Source: an uncultured Ruminococcus sp.
GTDB taxonomy: Bacteria; Bacillota; Clostridia; Lachnospirales; Lachnospiraceae
Direction: 5' to 3'
Assembly: GCA_900555215.1 (NCBI GenBank)
Contig: USKR01000052.1
Location: 1-7,494, forward strand
Length of the DNA stretch: 7,494 bases
In this document: positions 1 through 6,185 of the stretch, piece after piece
Layout of the letters: every line of letters begins with the position of its first letter
How positions within the stretch are numbered: the first letter of the stretch is position 1
The notes under the pieces: model-generated
Database searches by the model: none
Seen by the model: the letters and a program-made list of their open reading frames with translations, nothing else
Told to the model about the DNA's origin: nothing
Made by a program: the position numbers and the translations under genes

Positions 1-1208
1 GGATGGTCATAAGTTCCCTGGACCTTTCCGGTCACATAACAGTTCTCGATCAGGGAACCGGATTCTGTTTTGCCGGCGATCCCTCCGACTGCCACGAGAC
101 CTTTTACAGAAACATTCACGGATGCACTCTTTCTGATCGTGGAATTTACAAGCCTTCCCGTAAATGTGCCCAGCCCGTCAACGCCGTTTGATATGGAAGA
201 ATCTGTAATAAATACATTCTCGATCACGCTTCCGTTCTGGATGACATTTGCCAAGATACCGCTTCTTGAGACTGTAACTGCCGCGTCCTCGATCACCAGA
301 TCATGAATGCGGGCCCCGCTTAAGGTTCCAAAAAGAGAGGTCGGGAGGTTATAGATGGTATGTCCGTTTCCATCCAGTTCGCCTGTAAATGTACCTGCCA
401 CCGCGGCAGCATCCGTAGAAACGCCTGACGCATCCAGATCTTCTGTGAGTTCATGCCGCCCTTTCGGATCTGCCGCCATCCGGCGGAACAGCTCTTCCGC
501 GCTTCGGATCAGCGGATGTTCTCCGTCGTCGTCCCTGTACACCAGAGGAAACGCATACCCTGCATTTTTCGTTCCGTCTATTTCGCAGCTTACCAGATCG
601 TTCTGATCCAGTTCCGCATATACCCTGCCGGTATCTTCATCCTGCCAAAAGCTGCGGATGCCGGCATAAAAGTCTGGCATGCTCTCCATTTCGATGAACG
701 CATAATAATTCTCCACGTCATCCGGAAGCCCGCCTGTGATGTCCAGTATATCCACTTCTGCCGGCGTGCCGTCTCCGGCATAATAAAGCGTGGTATCTGT
801 AATGTCTTTCAGTTCAATCGCGTCTTTAGACACTGTGATATTCTCTGTATAAAGCAGCTCGCCTGTAAATGCATTGGACTGGTCATCCAGTGTATTCGTG
901 TCTCTGTCATAGTCCGCAGTCACAGTAACAACATAGTTCTCCTTTATGGAAAGAGGCGCAGATACCTTATTTTCTCCAGAAGAAACTGTCTCACTCACAA
1001 GGACGGAGCCGTCTTTCTCCGTGATCTGTACTATGGCATCCTGAAGCGCGCCGTCTTTGTCCGCAAGTCTCTTACTCTTCTCATAGTCTGATTCATTCCT
1101 TTCAAAAGATTTGTCGTTATATGACCAGACTGATTTTACTTGTTTTACAAATGTGGAACAATATGAGATTTCTGGAAATTCAAAAGCAGCCTCGTTGAAC
1201 GTGGCTGC
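1..1208 (-). pseudogene. 5'-truncated M26 (ZmpB/IgA1 protease)-like surface protein, GLUG-type repeats; runs off left edge
   Basis: An open frame of about 402 codons runs from just after a TAG at 1209-1211 to the window edge. Codons 55-115 resemble a beta-sandwich segment (KDGSVLVSE, then YVVTVTADYD). About codon 230 onward follows the M26 N-terminal pattern: LIRSAEELFRRM, then HELTEDL, GTFTGELDGNGHTIYNL (395-345), LFGTLSGARIHDLVIEDA, then beta-helix repeats such as GLVAVGGIAGK (101-69) and SLIENCYVTGKV. In streptococcal ZmpB-type zinc metalloproteases and GLUG proteins this region lies before the catalytic domain of a secreted, wall-attached protein. Here there is no signal peptide, no Shine-Dalgarno and no ATG near the front. 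The first standard start codon in frame is a GTG at 996-998, inside the domain and without a ribosome binding site. The first codons coincide with the terminator of the upstream unit. I infer loss of the 5' end; the HExxH catalytic part would lie beyond the edge and may not exist. The family call is by pattern recognition only. Confidence 0.62.
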
Positions 1209-1210
1209 CT
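1182..1210 (-). terminator. Rho-independent terminator of the ytfJ/45-aa gene unit
   Basis: On the minus strand GCAGCC (1208-1203) pairs with GGCTGC (1191-1186). The helix extends inward, past an A/A mismatch, through CGT/ACG closing a TCA loop, and outward by a G-T and an A-T pair. It is followed by TTTT and then GAATTT. On the plus strand the hairpin is followed by CTAAAT, so the T-tract polarity favours termination of minus-strand transcripts. It lies 34 bases after the stop codon of the 45-aa gene. The short T-run makes the strength uncertain. Confidence 0.6.
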
Positions 1211-1243
1211 AAATGTTGCTAATATAGATATTCGTTTAGAAAA

Positions 1244-1381
1244 TCAGCAGCAGAACAGCTTGTATCCTGCCACAAGGAAGACGATCGTGAGGATCACGCC
1301 CCAGACCAGATTCGGAAGGAGCATCATGATAAACATCCCCAGCGCCATCCAAAATAACGCGAAACCACATACCTTTTTCAT
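1244..1381 (-). CDS. 45-aa hydrophobic small membrane protein, C-terminal Cys-Cys, function unknown
   Basis: ATG at 1381-1379 to TGA at 1246-1244. The product begins MKKVCGFALFWMALGM and ends VAGYKLFCC. It is almost entirely hydrophobic: two lysines at the N-terminus, one likely membrane segment at residues 6-22, a Pro-Asn turn at 23-24, and a second at about 26-42. Three cysteines (5, 44, 45) and a tryptophan at each segment entrance stand out. A Shine-Dalgarno GGAAGTGA at 1393-1386 precedes the ATG by four bases, which is good evidence of translation. It lies 74 bases downstream of ytfJ on the same strand and is followed by a terminator, so it may be the last gene of that transcript or have its own promoter (1411-1439). 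It could be a short helical-hairpin membrane protein. I have the impression of similar small proteins in other Clostridia but assign no function. Confidence 0.72.
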   Translation of the reverse strand: MKKVCGFALFWMALGMFIMMLLPNLVWGVILTIVFLVAGYKLFCC

Positions 1382-1410
1382 GACATCACTTCCGAAAAGT
1401 CTGTTTCTTT

Positions 1411-1439
1411 ATTTTATGCATTTTATTTCCTGTTTATGA
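1411..1439 (-). promoter_or_regulatory. Possible SigE-like sporulation promoter for the 45-aa gene
   Basis: On the minus strand TCATAAA (1439-1433) is followed after 14 bases by CATAAAAT (1418-1411). The Bacillus mother-cell sigma-E consensus is KMATATT, 14-15 bases, CATACAMT, so there are two mismatches at -35, one at -10 and correct spacing. Transcription would start near 1404, leaving a leader of about 23 bases carrying the ribosome binding site. The region is AT-rich, so a chance match is quite possible. The link to sporulation is inference from position next to ytfJ. Confidence 0.3.
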
Positions 1440-1455
1440 CCGTGTAATAAATTTC

Positions 1456-1854
1456 CTATGACTCCTCATCAGAGTCCAGGATATCCATCACATCTTTCTC
1501 TGTCATTTTGTCCTCTTTCTTTGTCGTAAACCGGTCGACCACATCCGGTACCATATCAAGAATTTTTGTTATCGTATCCTGATTTTTGATATTTACCAGT
1601 CTTGTCTTTCCATCCTGAATGACTATGACCGCGCTTGGCGACATCTTGCCGCCGATTCCCCCCATGCCTTTTTCTTTCTTCTCAGCGGAAAATGCTCCAG
1701 CTCCGATCCCGAATGACACGTCAACAAGGGGAAGGATAATAGTCCCGTTAATGTGGATGGCATCCCCTACTACTGTCTTGGATGATACGACACCATCCAT
1801 ACCCCTGAACAGAGATTCCAGTGTTGTCTTAAAATCATTTTTTCCCTCAGCCAT
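1456..1854 (-). CDS. ytfJ: GerW family sporulation protein YtfJ
   Basis: The 132-aa product matches the YtfJ/GerW family: an N-terminal helix with LESLFRGMDGVV (12-23), then VVGDAIHINGTIILPLVDVSFGIG (split here at 28-51), the glycine-rich GAGAF and GMGGIGGKMSP (63-73), and a strand VIVIQDGKTRLVNI. The C-terminus is acidic and variable. Length is normal for the family. In Bacillus the gene is forespore-expressed and gerW mutants show a germination defect; the biochemical role is not settled. The start is secure: GAGGAGG at 1869-1863 lies eight bases before the ATG. The stop is TAG. It follows the DUF2953 gene after a 109-base gap, the same neighbours as ytfI-ytfJ in Bacillus subtilis. I could not find a convincing sigma-F/G promoter in the gap. 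Confidence 0.93.
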   Translation of the reverse strand: MAEGKNDFKTTLESLFRGMDGVVSSKTVVGDAIHINGTIILPLVDVSFGIGAGAFSAEKKEKGMGGIGGKMSPSAVIVIQDGKTRLVNIKNQDTITKILDMVPDVVDRFTTKKEDKMTEKDVMDILDSDEES

Positions 1855-1963
1855 TTCTTTTTCCTCCTCAAATAAGACTGTATACTTTTTTCTAATCTTC
1901 AGCCCGGATGCTCCTTAATTTCATTTTCAGCCGCTTTATTTACACAGCGATCCCGGATGCTGT
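1855..1963 (-). other. Intergenic gap DUF2953-ytfJ: ytfJ ribosome binding site, weak hairpin, short direct repeat
   Basis: The gap holds the ytfJ ribosome binding site (1863-1869) and a modest hairpin directly after the DUF2953 stop, ACAGC (1963-1959) pairing with GCTGT (1948-1944), with no T-run after it. A 10-base direct repeat CCCGGATGCT (plus strand, 1903-1912 and 1952-1961) has one copy overlapping that hairpin. A TATACA at 1879-1884 (GTATACAG on the minus strand) could be a -10 element, but no -35 element is placed at the right distance. No further gene is seen here. Confidence 0.4.
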
Positions 1964-2890
1964 TTAAAGTTTAAATTTTCTGATATGCCTGTATGTTGTT
2001 CTCACATTTTTATCCAACAGCAGACGCAGGGCAAAAGATACAGCGTGCAGAGCCCGTATCCTGCCTTTTACATATACCCTCCCCCGAAGGATCTTGCGTT
2101 CGAAATCAGGGCGGATCTCTGCATACTCTCCGATAAACGGATAGATCATACTGATCAAAGCGAGTACATAGCCGGTCACAGCCGGATCTGTAAATCCGAA
2201 TTCTGCGCACACATCTGCTTTCCGGGGACGAAGCGTCTTCAGGAAACGCCTCAGTTCCCGTATGACTTTAAAGAATGCGCTTTTATGCACCTCATTCTGG
2301 ATAAATGCTGTCAGACGCTCTTTTTTCTTTACCAATGACCTTATATTATCACAGATCTTCTGAAATGTATATTTTATCTTTTCCCAAAATTCCTTTAATC
2401 TTTCATATAGAGAATGCTTTTGCTCAGTTTTCCGTATGTCAGTCTTTTTTTCCGTTTTGCTGTGCTCTGCCTTTACGCCCGCATAGCCGGAATCAGCCTT
2501 CTCTTCTGTTTGAGCTTCCGGCTGCTTTTCTGACGTCTCTTCTGCACGAGATTCCGGCATTTTCTCCGGCTTTCCGAAAGAATCCGGAACAGACTCCATT
2601 TCGTCTGTGTCATCTTCTTTCTCCATGCCGCTTCCGAACTTTTTCCACCCTGCCCTCATTCGCCAGGCAAACCTGCCATCTTCGTAATATAACTCTCCGG
2701 ATAACAGATGCAGCAGCCAATGAAACTTCAGCCTTCCCTGCATACTTTCCAGCGTATCTTTCCCCGATACCTCCAGCATATACCCGGCAGGGGCGAGAAG
2801 GACAATGGCAACGGCAATGATAAAAAGCCCAAAGATGCCCAGTATCAGTAATCCCAGTATTTTCAAAATAAGGAAAATGATATGTAACAT
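1964..2890 (-). CDS. DUF2953 domain membrane protein (YtfI-like)
   Basis: The 308-aa product opens with a strong hydrophobic segment (residues 2-32, MLHIIFLILKILGLLILG then IIAVAIVLLAP), followed by a strand-rich part (YMLEVSGKDTLESMQGRLKF, then WLLHLLSGELYYEDGRFAWRMR). A charged Glu/Lys-rich linker of about 75 residues (roughly 93-165) is low in complexity. The second conserved part (about 170-308) contains LRRFLKTLRPRK, AEFGFTDPAVTGYVLALISMIYP, and ends HIRKFKL. This layout fits DUF2953, whose Bacillus member YtfI is encoded beside ytfJ; function is unknown. The ATG abuts the TAG of the 114-aa gene (TAGATG), so translation is probably coupled; a purine-rich AAGGCGGGG lies upstream. The linker is probably disordered. 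Confidence 0.86.
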   Translation of the reverse strand: MLHIIFLILKILGLLILGIFGLFIIAVAIVLLAPAGYMLEVSGKDTLESMQGRLKFHWLLHLLSGELYYEDGRFAWRMRAGWKKFGSGMEKEDDTDEMESVPDSFGKPEKMPESRAEETSEKQPEAQTEEKADSGYAGVKAEHSKTEKKTDIRKTEQKHSLYERLKEFWEKIKYTFQKICDNIRSLVKKKERLTAFIQNEVHKSAFFKVIRELRRFLKTLRPRKADVCAEFGFTDPAVTGYVLALISMIYPFIGEYAEIRPDFERKILRGRVYVKGRIRALHAVSFALRLLLDKNVRTTYRHIRKFKL

Positions 2891-3235
2891 CTATCGCCCC
2901 GCCTTTTCATATACTTTCTGTCGATCCAATATAAACCGCCGGATATCGGCTCCCCCTGTTTCCCGGTATACATGATCCGCGATCTCTGCAGTGATGGAGA
3001 GTGCCTCATCATAGCCCGACGCGATCCCCACAACAAAAAGCCCGGTATTTTTGTATACACGCTGTTTTAAAAGCATACTGGAGAAAAACTCCAGATGATT
3101 CTGCTCTCCCTGTGACAGCGCGATCACATACACCTGGGGCTGGAGCCGGTTCTGCCTCAGCTTTTTAATGATTTTTTCCTTTTTTTCCTGCCAGCATTCA
3201 CTGACATAGAGGTCACAGTAAATTTTCACCTGCAT
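2891..3235 (-). CDS. 114-aa protein of unknown function in the SEDS/PBP-DUF2953 operon
   Basis: The product begins MQVKIYCDLYVSECW and is soluble, with no signal or membrane segment. It seems to alternate strands and helices: VKIYCDLYV (strand), a lysine-rich helix (16-30), QVYVIALS (35-41), a helix with EFFSSMLLKQRV (49-60), GLFVVGIASGYDEA (65-78), and a helix to the end. This could be a small alpha/beta fold, but I recognise no catalytic motif or named family. The ATG at 3235 is chosen because AGAGGA (3246-3241) lies five bases upstream. A TTG at 3250 would add five residues but would place that Shine-Dalgarno inside the gene. It ends in TAG immediately before the DUF2953 ATG and begins 67 bases after the PBP stop, so it belongs to the same operon. 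Function cannot be assigned. Confidence 0.78.
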   Translation of the reverse strand: MQVKIYCDLYVSECWQEKKEKIIKKLRQNRLQPQVYVIALSQGEQNHLEFFSSMLLKQRVYKNTGLFVVGIASGYDEALSITAEIADHVYRETGGADIRRFILDRQKVYEKAGR

Positions 3236-3302
3236 ATCTTTCCTCTTCAATCATCATGCTTTTGCGGTCCTTTCCGCTATGCCACTTAACAGGAGGCGGT
3301 TT

Positions 3303-4808
3303 TTAACCATAATACGAATCAAGGATCTCCCCTGCGATATTGACCGCCTTTCCCCCGGCGCTTCCGTCAGAACCTTCTGTGATCACACTGATAACCAGCT
3401 CCGGATTATCAACATTCGTGAATCCGACAAACCAGGAGTGCGTCCTCTCTCCGTCAACAAGGCTGTACTCTGCTGTTCCTGTTTTTCCCGCCACAGTATA
3501 AGAGCGTCCGCTCAGAACAGAGCCTGTCCCTTCATTGACCACTGCAGCCATATACTCTTTGAGCTGCGCCGCTTCCTCTGACGTCATAAGTCTCCGATAG
3601 CTTTTCGGTACATTTCTGCGCACCTCTGTGCCTGCATAATTTGTCACCTGCTCTACCAGGTAAGGCTCCATGAGCGTTCCGCCGTTCGCCGCTGCTTGAG
3701 TGATCAATGCCATATGATAAGGGCTGACGGTAGTCCTTCCCTGCCCCATAGCTGTCATCATGATTTCTGAGACTTCCGCCCCCTCGTCGAGTACAAAGGA
3801 GCTCTTCGTATAGTCCAGGACTCCCGGCAGGGCCGAATTAAACAGAAGATCCTCCGCCGTCTCTTTATATTTTGCCAGGTCAAGAGACAGTCCGATATTT
3901 GCAAAAGAAGAGTTGCAGGAGTTAGCAAACGAACTCCTCAAGTCCTCAAAACCATGGACTGTATTATCAAAACACGGAATCGTTGTATTGTCCACTGTTA
4001 TAGAACCCGTACAGTCGTAAGTATAAGACTGATAATCGCTGTTCTGCCTCATATAGGCAAGAGTCGTGATGATCTTAAACACCGACCCCGGCGCATATGA
4101 TCCGTTTGTCGCGCGGTTCAAAAGAGGACTGTTTTCTTCGTCCGTATTCAGTATCTCCCAGTCAGCGGCAAGATTGTTGGGATCATAGTCCGGCTTTGAC
4201 ACCATGGAGAGGATCTTTCCCGTATCCGCTTCCATGACCACGACTGCACCTTTGTTATCTCCGAGCGCGTCATACGCCGCCTGCTGGAGGTCCGCATCCA
4301 GTGTAGTTACGACAGTATCTCCCTGGTTCTTTGCTCCGTTAAACTCGTTTTGTATCTTCTCTACAAAAAAAGCATTCGAAGTAAGGAGTTCAAAATTCTC
4401 CACCGATTCAAGACCTGTCTTTCCAAGCTCCGCATCGCTGTAACCGACTACATGGGCAAACAGTGAACCATAAGGATAGACTCTCGTTTCTGTTCCGTCC
4501 TCCGCCACCTCAGTCTGCGCCAGCACATTTCCGTTTCTATCAGTAATATCTCCGCGTACTACCTTCTTTGCAAACGCGTCCTGTCTCTGGTTATACGGGC
4601 TGTTGACAAACGTATCTGCCCGAACGATCGTGAAATAGACCAGATATCCCATAAGTGCGATAAACAGGAGCACAAAGAAATAAGTAATCCATGCAAATTC
4701 TTTATTTCGCGCGCGCTCTTGGCTTTTTGCGCGTCCTCTGCCTTGGGACTTCCTCGAATCTCGGTTCGTTCTCCGCCGCTTTTCGGGGCGCTGTTCTTCC
4801 CATGCCAT
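3303..4808 (-). CDS. Class B penicillin-binding protein (PbpA/PBP2-type transpeptidase)
   Basis: A monofunctional DD-transpeptidase that cross-links peptidoglycan with the adjacent SEDS glycosyltransferase. Numbering from the longer frame beginning at 4862: arginine-rich cytoplasmic tail 20-53, one membrane anchor 57-80 (WITYFFVLLFIALMGYLVYF), short N-terminal pedestal with RGDITDRNGNVLA (103-115), then the transpeptidase domain with SVFK (active-site Ser260, Lys263), SCN (315-317) and KTGTAEY (460-466). No PASTA repeats. About 500 residues is short for PBP2/PBP3 but close to actinobacterial PbpA, which is also paired with rodA. I prefer ATG 4808 because AAAGGAAG (4823-4816) lies seven bases upstream; ATG 4862 would have its GAGGG only three bases away. 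Either start overlaps the SEDS gene in another frame. All catalytic motifs are intact. Whether it serves division, elongation or spore cortex cannot be told. Confidence 0.94.
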   Translation of the reverse strand: MAWEEQRPEKRRRTNRDSRKSQGRGRAKSQERARNKEFAWITYFFVLLFIALMGYLVYFTIVRADTFVNSPYNQRQDAFAKKVVRGDITDRNGNVLAQTEVAEDGTETRVYPYGSLFAHVVGYSDAELGKTGLESVENFELLTSNAFFVEKIQNEFNGAKNQGDTVVTTLDADLQQAAYDALGDNKGAVVVMEADTGKILSMVSKPDYDPNNLAADWEILNTDEENSPLLNRATNGSYAPGSVFKIITTLAYMRQNSDYQSYTYDCTGSITVDNTTIPCFDNTVHGFEDLRSSFANSCNSSFANIGLSLDLAKYKETAEDLLFNSALPGVLDYTKSSFVLDEGAEVSEIMMTAMGQGRTTVSPYHMALITQAAANGGTLMEPYLVEQVTNYAGTEVRRNVPKSYRRLMTSEEAAQLKEYMAAVVNEGTGSVLSGRSYTVAGKTGTAEYSLVDGERTHSWFVGFTNVDNPELVISVITEGSDGSAGGKAVNIAGEILDSYYG

Positions 4809-6174
4809 TTCTCGACTTCCTTTCTTTCCTAAGCTTTTCCTGTTCCAGCTTCTCTTCTTCATCTTCCCTCAGTATATACAGCCCCTGTATGATGCCGAAC
4901 ATGATCATCGTACTTAATACAGAACTTCCGCCGTAGCTGACAAAGGGAAGGGTCATTCCCGTAGACGGTATGAACTTCGTCACGCCTCCGATCTGAAGAA
5001 AGACCTGGAAAATGTAACATGTCCCCAGTCCCAGAGCGACCAGTTTATAGAAATAATTGTGCAGTTCCATTGCAATATTTAAAAACATCACATAACAGCT
5101 CACACAGATCAGTATGAGACAGAGTGCGTAGATCACTCCCATCTCTTCCGTGATAGCCGAAAAGATGAAGTCCGTCTCTGATACGGGGATCGTATCCGGC
5201 TGCCCCTGGAAGAGCCCGGTGCCAAACCAGCTTCCCGTGCCGATAGCAAACAGAGACTGTGCGACCTGATACCCGCTGTCCCCGTATGACGCGATCGGGT
5301 CCTGCCATGCCTCGACCCTCACCCGGATATGTGAGAACAGATGATATCCCGCCACAGCGGCTAGGGCACCCGCCCCCAGTCCCGCGACAGCATAAAGCGG
5401 CTGTCTCGTAGCCACATACAGCATGACAAGATATACGACAAAAAAGATGAGCGCAGCCCCGAGATCCGTTGACAATACAAGGATAAGCACATGGGCTGCC
5501 GCGATTGCCGTTGTAATGACTACATTTTTAAATTCTTTAGAATTATTCAGGCTTGCCGCCACGAAAAATACAAACAGGATCTTTACAAATTCTGAGGGCT
5601 GGATATTAAACCCGAAAATCTCAAATCCCAGCTTCGCGCCGCCTGACGTCTGGGCAAATACAGCTACCACGAGAAGGGCGGCCCCGCCCACTCCGGCGTA
5701 GATGTAAGTCCACTTGTCCAGAAAGGTCAGCTTCCGTATGAGCACCGGAACGATCAGCCCGAACGTTACCCCGAGTATGACAAAAATAAGCTGCCTGATC
5801 GCTGTTCCGTAAGGCGATTCATTGTCTGAGGACAGCCTTGTGATCATGATCATGCCCGCGGTTATGAGCATACACATATTATTAACGACCAGCCTGGATA
5901 CATTCGGATAGATCAGATTGTACAGCAGGATCACTCCGAGGAGCACGATCCCCAGCGCCGCGTAAATAAACAGGATCCGTATATCCTCTGTGGCAAGGAA
6001 CATCGTAAAGAACGCCACAAACTGGAGCAGGAATAAAAGTACGTCCTGCCGGACCAGGACCCTCTTCTCCTCATCCTCATAATTTCTCGCAAAGATTGAG
6101 AAACAGGAAAACGTATATGCAGCCATCAATATGATGATAAGATATTTCGATAGTTGTATAATGATATTTACCAT
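4702..6174 (-). CDS. SEDS family peptidoglycan glycosyltransferase (FtsW/RodA/SpoVE)
   Basis: The 490-aa polytopic membrane protein polymerises lipid II into glycan strands together with a class B PBP. SEDS signatures are all present: IQPSEFVKI (191-199), STDLG (235-239; Asp237 aligns with the catalytic aspartate), VRVEAWQDP (285-293), ETDFIFSAITEEMG (333-346) and PSTGMTLPFVSYGGSS (403-418). About ten to twelve membrane segments are visible, with extra N-terminal ones before the core. The C-terminal tail after GLYILRE (431-437) is cytoplasmic and turns from Glu/Lys- to Arg/Pro-rich (ends KKPRARAK). This tail overlaps the PBP gene. The start ATG is preceded by AGGGGG four bases upstream and lies 11 bases after the U32 stop, indicating an operon. 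Family sequence alone does not separate FtsW, RodA and SpoVE; adjacency to a short PbpA-like PBP recalls actinobacterial rodA-pbpA. Confidence 0.95.
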   Translation of the reverse strand: MVNIIIQLSKYLIIILMAAYTFSCFSIFARNYEDEEKRVLVRQDVLLFLLQFVAFFTMFLATEDIRILFIYAALGIVLLGVILLYNLIYPNVSRLVVNNMCMLITAGMIMITRLSSDNESPYGTAIRQLIFVILGVTFGLIVPVLIRKLTFLDKWTYIYAGVGGAALLVVAVFAQTSGGAKLGFEIFGFNIQPSEFVKILFVFFVAASLNNSKEFKNVVITTAIAAAHVLILVLSTDLGAALIFFVVYLVMLYVATRQPLYAVAGLGAGALAAVAGYHLFSHIRVRVEAWQDPIASYGDSGYQVAQSLFAIGTGSWFGTGLFQGQPDTIPVSETDFIFSAITEEMGVIYALCLILICVSCYVMFLNIAMELHNYFYKLVALGLGTCYIFQVFLQIGGVTKFIPSTGMTLPFVSYGGSSVLSTMIMFGIIQGLYILREDEEEKLEQEKLRKERKSRNGMGRTAPRKAAENEPRFEEVPRQRTRKKPRARAK

Positions 6175-6185
6175 GTTACCCCCTG

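Noticed and set aside
590..781. Minus-strand open frame of 63 codons
   Set aside because: Lies in a different frame within the M26-like segment, whose own frame is open throughout and conserved in pattern.
453..1091. Plus-strand open frame of 212 codons
   Set aside because: It is antisense to the M26-like frame, which has recognisable repeats; the plus-strand product is Cys/His/Arg-rich with no family resemblance and no convincing ribosome binding site.
1892..1924. Ten-residue frame (ATG AAA TTA ... TAG) upstream of ytfJ as a leader peptide
   Set aside because: No Shine-Dalgarno and no run of regulatory codons; the start context is not better than chance.
1944..1963. Hairpin right after the DUF2953 stop as a terminator
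   Set aside because: Short stem with a bulge and followed by GTAAATAAAG rather than a T-run.
2305..2820. Plus-strand open frame of 171 codons
   Set aside because: Antisense to the DUF2953 gene; composition (Ser/Pro/Phe/Leu-rich) is that expected from the complement of a Glu/Lys-rich linker.
3263..3276. Small GCGG/CCGC hairpin between the PBP and the 114-aa gene as a terminator
   Set aside because: Only four base pairs and followed by AAAAGC on the transcribed strand, so no termination signal.
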